DNA from: Corynebacterium doosanense CAU 212 = DSM 45436
GTDB lineage: Bacteria; Actinomycetota; Actinomycetes; Mycobacteriales; Mycobacteriaceae
Assembly: GCF_000767055.1 (NCBI RefSeq)
Contig: NZ_CP006764.1
Location: 558,001-622,000 of the forward strand
DNA length: 64,000 bases
Direction: 5' to 3'
A model generated the notes under the pieces. It was given only the letters and a program-made list of their open reading frames with translations. It did not search any database and had not been told where the DNA came from. This document shows, in pieces, positions 27,175-36,701 of the stretch. The translations under genes were made by a program, and so were the position numbers. Each line of letters starts with the position of its first letter. Within the stretch, counting starts at the first letter, position 1.

Positions 27175-28212
27175 ATGACCACAGAATTTCACTCTGCCGA
27201 GGCCACGCCGTCGTGGTGGGGGAACGGGGACGCTGCCGGGGCGGGGAAACACCGCGGCGCCACCGCACACGAGCTCACGCCGCCTCCCGCCCTGGACCAG
27301 TCCAACCTGGTCAACCGGGTCAAACGCCACCCGGCGAAGGGGTGGCGCAAACTGGTGCACCAGGTGTCCCGTGGTGGCATCAACCTCGGGGAGTCGCCGG
27401 GGGAGGAGTCGCAGCGCGACCTCCTCGAGCGCATCCGCCGCCCGCTGCGGGGTGACTACCGCATCGCCGTGATGTCGCTGAAGGGCGGAGTGGGCAAGAC
27501 CACCACCACCGTCGCGCTGGGCGGTGTGTTCGCCTCGGTCCGTGGTGACCGCGTCATCGCCATCGACGCCAACCCGGACTTCGGCACCCTCGCCCAGCGG
27601 GTAGCGGCACCGGGACCGGCCACGATCCGGGATCTCCTGGCAGCGGACGACACCTCGCGCTACGCGACGGTGCGCGGTTTCACCACCCAGGCGCCCTCCC
27701 GGCTCGAGGTGATCGGCTCCGAGCGGGATCCAGCGGTGTCGGAGGCCTTCTCCGAGGGCGACTACCGCCAGGCCATCGACATCCTCCAGCACCACTACAA
27801 CGTCCTGCTCACCGACTGCGGCACGGGACTGATGCACTCGGCGATGGCCGGGGTGCTGGACCTGGCCAACACCCTCATCCTCGTGACCACTCCGGCCCTC
27901 GACGGCGCGCAGTCCGCCTCCGCCACCCTGGACTGGCTGAACGTGCACGGGTACGGGCACCTCGCCGCCACGTCCATCGTGGTCGTCTCCGCCTGCGCAC
28001 CCTCCCGCGCCACCATTGATCTGGATCAGGTGGTCGAGCACTTCCGGGCCCGGTCCCGCTCGGTGCATCTCATCCCCTTCGACAAACACCTGTCCGAGGG
28101 TGCCGTGGTGGACATGGATCTGCTCGCTCCCCCGACCACGCGGGCCTACATGGAGCTGGCGGCCACGGTCGCGGAGGATTTTGACAACTGGCACCGGCAC
28201 GCGGGTGTGTGA
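27175..28212 (+). CDS. ESX-associated MinD/ParA-like ATPase (EspI-like)
   Basis: 345 residues from ATG 27175, with GGGGGAT upstream and a TAGAGT -10-like box at 27108-27113. The N-terminal ~70 residues are polar. A conserved bridge RHPAKGWRKLVHQVSRGGI precedes a P-loop ATPase with MSLKGGVGKTTTTVALG near residue 103 and IDANPDFGTLAQRV. This bridge-plus-ATPase layout matches the C-terminal half of EspI and other MinD-like ATPases found in mycobacterial and corynebacterial ESX loci. A role in controlling secretion is inferred. It lies 2.9 kb from the WXG100 genes, separated by rplM-rpsI. Confidence 0.8.
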   Translation: MTTEFHSAEATPSWWGNGDAAGAGKHRGATAHELTPPPALDQSNLVNRVKRHPAKGWRKLVHQVSRGGINLGESPGEESQRDLLERIRRPLRGDYRIAVMSLKGGVGKTTTTVALGGVFASVRGDRVIAIDANPDFGTLAQRVAAPGPATIRDLLAADDTSRYATVRGFTTQAPSRLEVIGSERDPAVSEAFSEGDYRQAIDILQHHYNVLLTDCGTGLMHSAMAGVLDLANTLILVTTPALDGAQSASATLDWLNVHGYGHLAATSIVVVSACAPSRATIDLDQVVEHFRARSRSVHLIPFDKHLSEGAVVDMDLLAPPTTRAYMELAATVAEDFDNWHRHAGV

Positions 28213-28314
28213 CCCCCGCGGCCCGGGCTCTGCAACAACCTGCAAGTGGTGTGTAGCCCCGTGCTGCCGGCCTAGCGTGGGGTGGAGAAACCGCCGTCGT
28301 GAAGTGAGGAAACA

Positions 28315-30453
28315 ATGACCGAGAACAACCAGCCGTGGATGGATACGTCGAAAAGCCCGCGTGAACGCGCCGCCCTGCTCGTGGCGGAGATGACACTCGA
28401 GCAGAAGGTCGACCAGCTCGGCGGTGCGATGAAGACCATCAACCCGTACAACCTCGACATGACCGACCCGGACCTGGACCTCAATCAGCTGGAGGTGTGG
28501 CGTCACGCCGAGCCGATCGAGGAACTGAACATCCCGCGGCTGAACATCACCAACGGACCCGTCGGCGTGGGCATGGGCGACGGCACCCCGTCCCCGGCAG
28601 CCACCGCGCTACCGGCGACCCTCGGGCTGGCCGCCACGTTCGACCCGGGACTGGCGCGGCGCTACGGCGAGCACATGGGCCTGGAGATGAAGGCGCTGGG
28701 CCAGCACCTCCTCGAGGCCCCGGGCATGTGCCTGGCGCGCATCACCCTCGGCGGGCGCAACTTCGAGTACTTCTCCGAGGACCCCTACCTCTCCGGCGTC
28801 ATGGGGGTCGAGGTGACCAGGGGTGTGCAGTCCCAGAACATCATCGCCATGGCCAAGCACTTCGCGCTCAACGACGAGGAGCGCGAGCGTTTCCGTTACG
28901 ACGTCAAGGCCGACGAGTACGTCATGCGCGAGCTCTACCTCCTGCCCTTCGAGATGACGGTGAAGGACGGTGAGGTGGCGTCGGTCATGAGCTCCTACCA
29001 GCGGCTCAACGGCACCTACGGCACGGAGAACTACTGGCTGCTCACCACGGTGCTGCGTGACCAGTGGGGGTTCGAGGGTTACGTGCAGTCCGACTTCTGG
29101 TCGACCCGCTCCACCGCGCAGTCGCTCAACGCCGGCCTGGACCACGAGATGCCGGACCACAACTGGATGAACATGGAGAACATCGAGCATGCGCTGGACC
29201 AGCGCATCCTGGAGATGAAGACCATCGACCGTGCGCTCATCCGCCGCTACACCCAGATGTTCCGCATGGGCCAGTTCGACAACGAGTCGCCGGTCACGGG
29301 CATCGACGTCGAGCGCGGCGCCACCTTCGCGCGCGAGGCCGCCGCCGAGGTCATCGTGTTGCTGAAGAACGAGTGGGGTCTGCTCCCGCTCAAGCCCGAG
29401 ACCTCCGGGAAGATCCTCATCGTGGGCATCGACGACTTCGCCAACAACATCTGCAACTGCGGCGGCGGCTCGTCCCAGGTGATTCCCACGAAGGAGGTTC
29501 CGCCGCTCGAGGGCATGACGGACGTCCTGTCCGAGCTCGGAGCAGACAACGAGGTCGAGGTGTTCACCGTCGCCGACGACATGTCCAACCTCGCGGAGGC
29601 CCGCGCGGCCGCCCAGGCCGCCGACACCGTGGTCATCATGGCCGGGCTGGTCACCACCGAGGGCGCGGACCAGGAGGACATGAACCTGCCCAAGCGACAG
29701 AACGAGCTTATCGACGCCCTCGCCGACGCCAACCCCCGCACGGTCACCGTGCTCAAGGACGGCGACCCGGTCCTCATGCCGTGGGTGGACAAGACGCACA
29801 CCCTGCTCGAGTGCTTCAACCAGGGCCAGGAGGACGGACACGCCGTCGCCGACACCCTGTTCGGCAGGCACAACCCGTCGGCGAAGCTGCCCATGTCCTA
29901 CCCGGCGAGCGAGTCCGACACCTGCTACGCGGGCAACGAGTCGCGTTACCCGGGCGTCGACGAGGGCGCCGGCTACCCGGTCATGCGTTACTCCGAGAAC
30001 CTCAACATGGGCTACCGCTGGCACCAGAGCCAGGACATCGCGCCGCTGTTCCCCTTCGGCTACGGCCTCTCGTACAGCAGCTTCGAGCTCTCTGACCTGG
30101 CGGTTGAGGGCAGGAATCTCGTCGGCGGGGCGGATGCCGACGGAAAGGTGGAGATCACCGCCACCGTGGCCAACACCGGCGAGTACGACGGCTCCGAGGT
30201 CGTGCAGGCGTACCTGGAGATCCCGGTCAAGGGGCAGCCCCCGCGCCGGCTGGTCGGCTTTGCCAAGGTGCACGTCGCCGCGGGCCAGAGCGCCGAGGCG
30301 AGGATCGTGCTGGATCTGGCGGCCGCTTCGCATCCGTTCGGGGTGTGGGACGCGAATGAGCAGTCCTTTGTGGTCAAGCCGGGGACGTACACGCTGCACA
30401 TCGGCACGTCCTCGGACGACACCCCGCTGAGCGCGGAGGTGGCCGTCGGCTAG
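28315..30453 (+). CDS. Glycoside hydrolase family 3 (beta-glucosidase-like)
   Basis: 712 residues with the three GH3 parts: an N-terminal barrel (to about 300), an alpha/beta sandwich (about 340-560) and a C-terminal fibronectin III-like domain (about 600-710). The catalytic aspartate is Asp260 in [16 protein letters not shown] (181-187) is the family substrate-binding motif. No signal peptide, so it probably acts in the cytoplasm on an imported oligosaccharide or glycoside. The exact sugar is unknown. GAGGAA lies before ATG 28315. No transporter or regulator lies beside it, and it interrupts the otherwise conserved order between ESX genes and glmM. Confidence 0.9.
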   Translation: MTENNQPWMDTSKSPRERAALLVAEMTLEQKVDQLGGAMKTINPYNLDMTDPDLDLNQLEVWRHAEPIEELNIPRLNITNGPVGVGMGDGTPSPAATALPATLGLAATFDPGLARRYGEHMGLEMKALGQHLLEAPGMCLARITLGGRNFEYFSEDPYLSGVMGVEVTRGVQSQNIIAMAKHFALNDEERERFRYDVKADEYVMRELYLLPFEMTVKDGEVASVMSSYQRLNGTYGTENYWLLTTVLRDQWGFEGYVQSDFWSTRSTAQSLNAGLDHEMPDHNWMNMENIEHALDQRILEMKTIDRALIRRYTQMFRMGQFDNESPVTGIDVERGATFAREAAAEVIVLLKNEWGLLPLKPETSGKILIVGIDDFANNICNCGGGSSQVIPTKEVPPLEGMTDVLSELGADNEVEVFTVADDMSNLAEARAAAQAADTVVIMAGLVTTEGADQEDMNLPKRQNELIDALADANPRTVTVLKDGDPVLMPWVDKTHTLLECFNQGQEDGHAVADTLFGRHNPSAKLPMSYPASESDTCYAGNESRYPGVDEGAGYPVMRYSENLNMGYRWHQSQDIAPLFPFGYGLSYSSFELSDLAVEGRNLVGGADADGKVEITATVANTGEYDGSEVVQAYLEIPVKGQPPRRLVGFAKVHVAAGQSAEARIVLDLAAASHPFGVWDANEQSFVVKPGTYTLHIGTSSDDTPLSAEVAVG

Positions 30454-30468
30454 TGAGGGGCCGCTGTG

Positions 30469-30474
30469 CATAAT
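30469..30474 (+). promoter_or_regulatory. -10 box of leaderless glmM promoter
   Basis: CATAAT lies seven bases before the glmM ATG at 30482, so the transcript should start at or within a base of the start codon. Confidence 0.6.
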
Positions 30475-30481
30475 GTCCCTT

Positions 30482-31825
30482 ATGACTCGACTGTTCGGAA
30501 CTGACGGTGTTCGCGGCCTCGCGAACAAGAACCTCACCGCCGCGCTGGCGCTGAAGCTGGGCGCGGCGGCGGCGCAGGTGCTCACCAAGGACCGGCGTTC
30601 CGACGAGCGCCGCCCCACCGCCGTCATCGGCCGCGACCCGCGTGCGTCCGGCGAAATGCTGGCCGCCGCGTTGTCCGCAGGCCTGGCCTATGCCGGTGTC
30701 GACGTCCTGCGCGTCGGCGTTCTGCCCACCCCGGGCGTCGCGTTTCTCACCAAGGACTACGGCGCGGCGCTCGGCGTGGTCATCTCCGCCTCGCATAACC
30801 CCATGCCCGACAACGGCATCAAGTTCTTCTCCGCCGGCGGGCGTAAGTTGCCCGACTCCGTGGAGGACGAGATCGAGGCCGCGATGGCCGAACTCTCCGA
30901 CCAGGGCCCCACGGGCACCGGCGTGGGCCGCATCATCGAGGAGGCCGGCGACGCCCGGCAGCGCTATCTCGCCCATCTCGCCGAGTCGGTGACCACCGAC
31001 CTCTCCGGGATCAAGGTGGTCGTGGACGCGGCCAACGGTGCGGCCAGTGCCGTCGCGCCCCTGGCCTACGAGGCCGCCGGGGCCGAGGTCGTGGCAATCT
31101 TCAACCAGCCCGACGCCTACAACATCAACGACAACTGCGGCTCGACCCACATCGACAAGGTGCAGGCTGCGGTGCTCGAACACGGCGCTGACCTGGGCCT
31201 GGCCCACGACGGCGACGCGGACCGCTGCCTCGCGGTCGACGCACAGGGCAACGTCGTCGACGGCGACCAGATCATGGCCATCCTCGCGGTTGGCATGAAG
31301 GAGGACAGCGACCTGCGCCACAACACGCTCGTGGCCACGGTGATGTCCAACCTGGGCCTGAAGCTCGCCATGCAGCGCGAGGGCATCAACATGGTGGAGA
31401 CCAAGGTCGGCGACCGCTACGTCCTCGAGGAACTCGGCCGCGGCGGCTACAGCCTGGGTGGGGAGCAGTCGGGCCACATCGTGCTTCCCGACTTCGCCAC
31501 CACCGGCGACGGCACCCTGTCCGGCCTGCGGATCATGGCGCGCATGGCGTCGACCGGCAAGTCGCTCGCGGAGCTGGCCAGCGTGATGACCGTCCTCCCG
31601 CAGGTGCTCATCAACGTGCCCGTATCCGACAAGTCCGCGGTCCTGTCCGACGACGCCGTGGTCGCCGCGAAAACCGAGGCCGAGAACGAGCTGGGCGACT
31701 CCGGCCGAGTACTCCTGCGCCCCTCCGGCACGGAGGAACTTTTCCGTGTAATGGTCGAGGCGGAGAACAAGGAGCAGGCCCGCAAGGTCGCCGGTCGCAT
31801 CGCCGCCGTGGTGGCGGCCGTCTAG
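30482..31825 (+). CDS. glmM: Phosphoglucosamine mutase
   Basis: 447 residues, the same length as the C. glutamicum enzyme. It converts glucosamine-6-phosphate to glucosamine-1-phosphate for UDP-GlcNAc and peptidoglycan synthesis. It begins [19 protein letters not shown]. The phosphoserine loop is [18 protein letters not shown], and the metal loop [15 protein letters not shown]. Its partner glmS lies 3 kb downstream. A strong terminator follows. Confidence 0.97.
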   Translation: MTRLFGTDGVRGLANKNLTAALALKLGAAAAQVLTKDRRSDERRPTAVIGRDPRASGEMLAAALSAGLAYAGVDVLRVGVLPTPGVAFLTKDYGAALGVVISASHNPMPDNGIKFFSAGGRKLPDSVEDEIEAAMAELSDQGPTGTGVGRIIEEAGDARQRYLAHLAESVTTDLSGIKVVVDAANGAASAVAPLAYEAAGAEVVAIFNQPDAYNINDNCGSTHIDKVQAAVLEHGADLGLAHDGDADRCLAVDAQGNVVDGDQIMAILAVGMKEDSDLRHNTLVATVMSNLGLKLAMQREGINMVETKVGDRYVLEELGRGGYSLGGEQSGHIVLPDFATTGDGTLSGLRIMARMASTGKSLAELASVMTVLPQVLINVPVSDKSAVLSDDAVVAAKTEAENELGDSGRVLLRPSGTEELFRVMVEAENKEQARKVAGRIAAVVAAV

Positions 31826-31855
31826 ATACCCGCTTATCGACGCCCCGCTGCGCCC

Positions 31856-31885
31856 CCTCCGCCGGGGCGCGGCGGAGGATTTTTT
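31856..31885 (+). terminator. Rho-independent terminator after glmM
   Basis: CCTCCGCC pairs with GGCGGAGG around GGGGCGC, followed by A and six T. A GCTTATCGACG copy (31832-31842) lies between the stop codon and this hairpin. Confidence 0.9.
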
Positions 31886-31964
31886 CTGCGGCAGGGAACC
31901 AGGCCGCGTCGTGCCCAGTCAAAGGAACTGACGGAAACACACGACGAAGAAGGCGGCAGGGCGG

Positions 31965-32273
31965 ATGTCCCAATCACGGATCCACTACGATCATGATGAG
32001 GTGTTGCACGCTTTGTCCCGAGCCGAGGCTCAGGCCCGGGATGCCTCTGCGTCCCACTCCCAGGCCCGGCCGGCGATGCCCGTGTCAGCGGCCGGAAAAG
32101 AGTTCACCGCTCTGGCCGAGCGCCTGCAGTCGGCGTTTCTGCGGGTCCATGAGACCGGGCAGCGGCGGGTTGATGTGCTGGCGCAATCCCTGGCGGCCGG
32201 AACAAGCCAGGTGGAGAACTTCACCCGCGCCGACGAGGACATAGCCGAGAGCTTTCAGGCGGGTCAGCCATGA
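31965..32273 (+). CDS. Small helical protein, ESX/EspC-like (Rv3440c position)
   Basis: 102 residues, hydrophilic and predicted almost wholly helical (HYDHDEVLHALSRAEAQARD; EFTALAERLQSAFLRVHETG). Size and location right after glmM match mycobacterial Rv3440c, and the pattern resembles EspC-type ESX-linked proteins. It lacks a WXG motif, though the two-helix form is similar to secreted WXG100 proteins. The stop overlaps the next ATG as ATGA, so the two proteins are probably made together. Function unknown. Confidence 0.65.
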   Translation: MSQSRIHYDHDEVLHALSRAEAQARDASASHSQARPAMPVSAAGKEFTALAERLQSAFLRVHETGQRRVDVLAQSLAAGTSQVENFTRADEDIAESFQAGQP

Positions 32274-33628
32274 GCGTGGATCTCAACCTGCCCATGCTGG
32301 CGGAGTTCGACCGCGCGGTGGCGGACTTCACCGCCGCCTCGGCGGGGGCCTACGGCGGTGGGCGGGCCGGGATCGAGGCGCTGCGCTCGGCGGTCGGCAC
32401 CCTCGACGGGCTGGACACGGGGGAAATCCATCGGGCGGGTGTGCTGGGTGCGCGAGGAGGCCGGGGCCCTTCGGAGGGGAGCGGACCCGACCGCTTCGAC
32501 ATCGTCGACATGGCGTCGGAGCTGCTCGTCGACGTGGCCGGGAGCGTACTGAGCGACTTCTTCATCAGACAGAATGACGGTTACGAGAACGAGCGGGAAT
32601 GCACCGGCGGGTTGGAGCAGGATCTCCGGGCGTGCTGCGAGACGGTGGACACCATCGTCGGGGATTCCGCGACGGCGCTGGAGGAGATCCTCCTGGCCGC
32701 GACCTCTCTGCTGGGGCCGCTGGCCATGCTGCTGCGCGCCACCCCGGCGGGAAGGGTTCTCTCGGTGGCGGTCGCCGCGGGCTCCGCGCTCATCGACAGC
32801 ACCGTCTCCACCGGCGTTGAGACCTGCCGGGAGCGGGACACCCAGGTAACCGGATGCCTGGACAAGATGGCGCAGAAGTGTGAGAGTCACTGCGACAGCG
32901 AGGCGGCCAACCCGCCCGCTCCCGCGCCGGAGCCCTGTGCTCCCACGCCCTGCGCGCCGGGCCCCGCGGTTCCGAACCCGGCACCCGAGCCGGCGGGTCC
33001 GGCGCCGGTCGTGGAATCGGTACCGACTGCGCCGACGGCCGTGCCCGCACCTGCACCCGCACCGGCGGCACCGGTGCCGGCTCCCGCGCCCTGCCCGGAG
33101 CCGGTGGTGAGCTCCTCCGTCAGTCCCTTCGGGTCACTGCTCCTGGAAGCGGCCTCGACGATGACGGGATCCATGCAGGCGTCCGCGGAGGCGTGTCTCG
33201 CCAGCTTCGATCGAGGCATCCAGGAGGCGGTGTCCTCGGCGACAGCGTCGTCCACCAACAATTTCCTGGGCGTGCTCGGATCGTCGGGCGCCGCGGTCAT
33301 CCAGATCGACGCCAGCGCGTGCTGTTGCTGTCTTGAGGAGTGCGCGCCCCCGGAGGAGCCGGACTGCCCCGAGCCTGCGCCGCCGACGCCACCGGAACCT
33401 GAGCCCGCACCGGAACCTGAGCCCGCACCGGAACCCGCACCGCCTGCACCTGATCCGCCGCCACCGCCCGCCCCGGAACCAGCGCCCGAGGGTGTCATCG
33501 CCCCGCCGCCGGAGCTGGCGGAGGTCCCCGAGCCTCCGGCCCCGCCGGAGAAACTCGAGCACCTGGGCACTCAGGCGACGGCAGCTGAACCCACCGAGAT
33601 CAGGACCCGAAAGGCAGGAACCTGGTGA
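32270..33628 (+). CDS. Large Ala/Pro-rich protein, possible type VII substrate (Rv3439c position)
   Basis: 452 residues. The N-terminal ~210 residues are helical (MSVDLNLPMLAEFDRAVADF), with a hydrophobic stretch at about 137-158. There follow two Pro/Ala/Glu-rich regions (about 215-280 and 363-415) flanking a second helical segment, plus a tight cysteine cluster ACCCCLEEC at about 346-354. Mycobacterial Rv3439c is likewise an Ala/Pro-rich protein placed after Rv3440c and glmM. A surface or secreted protein exported with the upstream helical partner is my inference; no signal peptide is visible. Confidence 0.6.
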   Translation: MSVDLNLPMLAEFDRAVADFTAASAGAYGGGRAGIEALRSAVGTLDGLDTGEIHRAGVLGARGGRGPSEGSGPDRFDIVDMASELLVDVAGSVLSDFFIRQNDGYENERECTGGLEQDLRACCETVDTIVGDSATALEEILLAATSLLGPLAMLLRATPAGRVLSVAVAAGSALIDSTVSTGVETCRERDTQVTGCLDKMAQKCESHCDSEAANPPAPAPEPCAPTPCAPGPAVPNPAPEPAGPAPVVESVPTAPTAVPAPAPAPAAPVPAPAPCPEPVVSSSVSPFGSLLLEAASTMTGSMQASAEACLASFDRGIQEAVSSATASSTNNFLGVLGSSGAAVIQIDASACCCCLEECAPPEEPDCPEPAPPTPPEPEPAPEPEPAPEPAPPAPDPPPPPAPEPAPEGVIAPPPELAEVPEPPAPPEKLEHLGTQATAAEPTEIRTRKAGTW

Positions 33629-33834
33629 ACGACTTCGATGAATTCGCCCGGCAGTTTCGTCGGCGAACGGCAGCACGGATGCTGGAGTTCGAGGCGACGA
33701 TGGACAAGATCCAGCGCGACGTGGAGAAGAGCGCGGCCGAACAGGCGGCGGAACGCCGGCCACGAGCCCGAGCGGGCACACCTCGGCCGGCCCCGAGATC
33801 AGGCCAGGTCAAGAGCGTGCTGCGCCGAGACTAG
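33625..33834 (+). CDS. Small basic protein of unknown function
   Basis: 69 residues from a GTG that overlaps the previous stop (GTGA). The first half forms an amphipathic helix (FDEFARQFRRRTAARMLEFE); the second is Arg/Pro-rich and flexible (ERRPRARAGTPRPAPRSG). No family recognised. The overlap and the same orientation make it the third gene of the small ESX-linked operon. Confidence 0.5.
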   Translation: MNDFDEFARQFRRRTAARMLEFEATMDKIQRDVEKSAAEQAAERRPRARAGTPRPAPRSGQVKSVLRRD

Positions 33835-33841
33835 GGGGCTG

Positions 33842-34702
33842 TTAGTCGTCGATACGCGCCGGGGTGGAACCGGAGGTGTAGGTGCTGGAGACGCGGTCGG
33901 CCAGCTCGAGCCGGCTGAGGCTGGTGACCTGCTTGGCCTCCGCGATCTCTGCGGAGAAGTCCTCGTACTTCTTCTCCTTGCCCAGCTGGTGGAGGAGGAA
34001 GCCGGTGAGCAGTCCGCGGACCCGCTCCTGGCCGGCACCCTGCGGCAGACCCATGCCGACGGTGAGGCGGAAGAGCATGTCCTCGGTGAATCCCTGCTGG
34101 TTGATGCCGTCGACCTTGCGGAAGGCGACGTCGCTGCCCCAGTTGTAGGCCAGGCGCTCGGGGTTACCCGCGCCGAAGACCTCGCCGTCCTCGGACGCGA
34201 TGACCAGGCCCGGCACGTTCAGCGAGCGGGCGGCAGCATCCGCGGAGGGGGAGACGACGGCGGGGAACAGGGCACCCACCGCCTGAACGCGGGGGTTGTT
34301 GGCCGCTGCGAGCACCGCCGCGCCGCCACCCATGCCGTGGCCGACGACGCCGAGTCGCCCGGGGTTGACCGTGACGTTGCCCTCCCCGAGCTTGACACCC
34401 GCGAGGATCTGCAGGGTGGAGTCGAGGTCGGCGGCGAATCCCGAGTGGTCCGGGTTGAGGCCGGTCTCGGTATTGGGGGCGCCGACGACGATGCCCCAGC
34501 TGGCGAGGTGGCGCAGCGTGGCGTGGTAGCTCTTCACCTTTTTGGTCCAGTCGTGGCCGAAGGCGATGGCCGGCAGGCCGTTGCCCTCGGCCGGCGTGTA
34601 GACCTTGCCCTCGATACCGGTGTAACCGAGATCGCCGACTAGGACCCGGTGGGGGCCACGCTTGGACAGATTGGCCAGGGGTTTCTTCAGATTCACAGAC
34701 AC
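33842..34702 (-). CDS. Alpha/beta hydrolase-fold protein without nucleophile (Rv3438-like)
   Basis: About 286 residues. The fold is that of dienelactone hydrolase/polyester hydrolase-like proteins: FGHDWTKKVKSYHATLRHLA (oxyanion region) and the nucleophile elbow. However, the elbow reads GHGMGGG, with Gly at the position (about 123) where active members have Ser (GHSMGGG). Hydrolysis by the usual mechanism is therefore unlikely. GTG 34702 is preferred because a TATCGT -10 box ends seven bases upstream (leaderless); GTG 34711 is an alternative. The location between the Rv3439c-like gene and glmS matches Rv3438. Confidence 0.75.
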   Translation of the reverse strand: MSVNLKKPLANLSKRGPHRVLVGDLGYTGIEGKVYTPAEGNGLPAIAFGHDWTKKVKSYHATLRHLASWGIVVGAPNTETGLNPDHSGFAADLDSTLQILAGVKLGEGNVTVNPGRLGVVGHGMGGGAAVLAAANNPRVQAVGALFPAVVSPSADAAARSLNVPGLVIASEDGEVFGAGNPERLAYNWGSDVAFRKVDGINQQGFTEDMLFRLTVGMGLPQGAGQERVRGLLTGFLLHQLGKEKKYEDFSAEIAEAKQVTSLSRLELADRVSSTYTSGSTPARIDD

Positions 34703-34810
34703 GCACACCACGATAGTGGAAAACCCCGGTGCTCTGGCGGTAGACGGGCCAGGGACGGCGCGGACGTATCAACTAGAGAAGAGTTGACGCGGTGGTTTAT
34801 TGTGGCACCC

Positions 34811-36688
34811 ATGTGTGGAATCGTCGGATATGTAGGTGGCCGTCAGGCCCTGGACTTGGCCGTGGATGCGCTCCGTCGCATGGAGTACCGCGGATACGAC
34901 TCGGCGGGCATCGCGCTGGTCGGTACGGATGAGAACGGGGAGTCCTTTCTCAAGGCGGTCAAGCGCACCGGCAAGCTCGCCAACCTCGAGGACAAGATCG
35001 CCGAGGTAGGGGCGGAGACGCTGACCGGCTCCACCGCGATCGGGCACACCCGCTGGGCCACCCACGGCCGGCCGACGGACGAGAACGCCCACCCGCACGT
35101 CAGCTTCGACAACAAGGTCGCCGTGGTGCACAACGGCATCATCGAGAACTTCGCGCCCCTGCGCGCGGAGCTCGAGGCCGAAGGCATCACCCTGCAGTCC
35201 GACACCGACACCGAGGTCGCCACCCACCTGCTGGCGCTGGCCTACAACGACGGCGACACGGCCGGCGACTTCCGCGCCTCCGCGCTCAAGGTGCTCAACC
35301 GGCTCGAGGGCGCCTTCACGGTGCTGTTCACCCACGCCGACCACCCCGACCAGATCATCGCCGCCCGCCGCTCGACGCCGCTCATCGTCGGCGTCGGCGA
35401 GGGGGAGATGTTCCTCGGCTCCGACGTCGCCGCCTTCATCGAGCACACCAAGAACGCCGTGGAGCTGGGCCAGGACAACGTGGTCATCATCACCAGGGAC
35501 GACTACGAGATCCTCAACTTCGACGGCACCGCCGCCGAGGGCCGCCCCTTCACCATCGACTGGGACCTCGAGGCCGCCGAGAAGGGCGGATTCGACTCCT
35601 TCATGATGAAGGAGATCCACGAGCAGCCCGCCGCCGTGCGCGATACCCTGGCCGGTCACTTCGAGGACGGCCGCGTCATTCTCGACGAGAGCAACCTCTC
35701 GCAGTCCGATCTCAAGTCCTTCAACCAGGTCTTCGTCGTCGCCTGCGGTTCCGCCTACCACTCCGGCCTGCTGGCCAAGTACGCCATCGAGCACTGGGTG
35801 CGCATCCCGGTCCAGATCGAGGTGGCCAGCGAGTTCCGCTACCGCGACCCGGTTCTCGACGAGCGCACGCTGGTCCTGGCCATTTCCCAGTCCGGCGAGA
35901 CCGCCGACACCCTCGAGGCCGTGCGCCACGCCAAGTCCCAGGGCGCCAAGGTGCTCGCGGTGTGCAACACCAACGGCTCGCAGATCCCGCGGGAGTCCGA
36001 CGCCGTGCTCTACACCCACGCCGGCCCCGAGATCGGCGTGGCCTCCACCAAGGCCTTCCTCGCCCAGGTGGTGGCCAACTACATCGTCGGCCTGGCGCTG
36101 GCGCAGGCCAAGGGCACCAAGTACCCGGACGAGATCAGCGACATCTGGGCCTCTCTCGAGGAGATCCCGGGCAAGGTTGAGGAAGTCCTCGCTTCGCAGG
36201 AGGAGGTAGGAAAACTGACCTCCGCGCTCGGGGCGGTGCCGACCATGCTCTTCCTCGGCCGCGGCGTTGGTTTCCCTGTGGCTCTCGAGGGTGCGCTCAA
36301 GCTCAAGGAGCTTGCCTACATCCACGCCGAGGGCTTCGCCGCGGGCGAGCTCAAGCACGGCCCGATCGCGCTCATCGAGGACGGCCTGCCCGTCGTCGTC
36401 GTGGTGCCCAGCCCCCACGGGGTCAAGCAGCTGCACTCCAAGATCGTCTCCAACATCCAGGAGATCCGGGCGCGCGGAGCCAAGACCATCGTCATCGCCG
36501 AAGAGGGCGACACCGCGGTCGAGCCCTACGCCAACTGGCTCATCCGCATCCCGGCCACCCCGTCGATCATGCAGCCGCTGCTGGCCACCGTTCCGCTGCA
36601 GTTCCTCGCCGCGGACATCGCCCGCGAATGCGGCAACGAGGACATCGACAAGCCGCGCAACCTCGCCAAGTCCGTCACCGTCGAATAA
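34811..36688 (+). CDS. glmS: Glutamine-fructose-6-phosphate aminotransferase
   Basis: 625 residues. It makes glucosamine-6-phosphate from fructose-6-phosphate and glutamine, the first step toward UDP-GlcNAc. Cys2 (MCGIVGYVGGRQ) is the glutaminase nucleophile, so the start must be ATG 34811 even though the frame is open to 34649. Two SIS sugar-isomerase domains follow (ACGSAYHSGLLAKY and FLGRGVGFPVALEGALKLKE), ending NLAKSVTVE. A TATTGT -10 box at 34798-34803, seven bases before ATG, suggests a leaderless mRNA; no glmS ribozyme is present. Confidence 0.97.
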   Translation: MCGIVGYVGGRQALDLAVDALRRMEYRGYDSAGIALVGTDENGESFLKAVKRTGKLANLEDKIAEVGAETLTGSTAIGHTRWATHGRPTDENAHPHVSFDNKVAVVHNGIIENFAPLRAELEAEGITLQSDTDTEVATHLLALAYNDGDTAGDFRASALKVLNRLEGAFTVLFTHADHPDQIIAARRSTPLIVGVGEGEMFLGSDVAAFIEHTKNAVELGQDNVVIITRDDYEILNFDGTAAEGRPFTIDWDLEAAEKGGFDSFMMKEIHEQPAAVRDTLAGHFEDGRVILDESNLSQSDLKSFNQVFVVACGSAYHSGLLAKYAIEHWVRIPVQIEVASEFRYRDPVLDERTLVLAISQSGETADTLEAVRHAKSQGAKVLAVCNTNGSQIPRESDAVLYTHAGPEIGVASTKAFLAQVVANYIVGLALAQAKGTKYPDEISDIWASLEEIPGKVEEVLASQEEVGKLTSALGAVPTMLFLGRGVGFPVALEGALKLKELAYIHAEGFAAGELKHGPIALIEDGLPVVVVVPSPHGVKQLHSKIVSNIQEIRARGAKTIVIAEEGDTAVEPYANWLIRIPATPSIMQPLLATVPLQFLAADIARECGNEDIDKPRNLAKSVTVE

Positions 36689-36701
36689 CCGTCGCGTGAG
36701 C

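Noticed and set aside
34649..34810. Upstream extension of glmS
   Set aside because: GlmS needs Cys at position 2 after Met removal, which fixes the start at 34811.
34700..34810. glmS ribozyme/riboswitch
   Set aside because: The gap before glmS is short, carries two opposed leaderless promoters and has no ribozyme-like structure.
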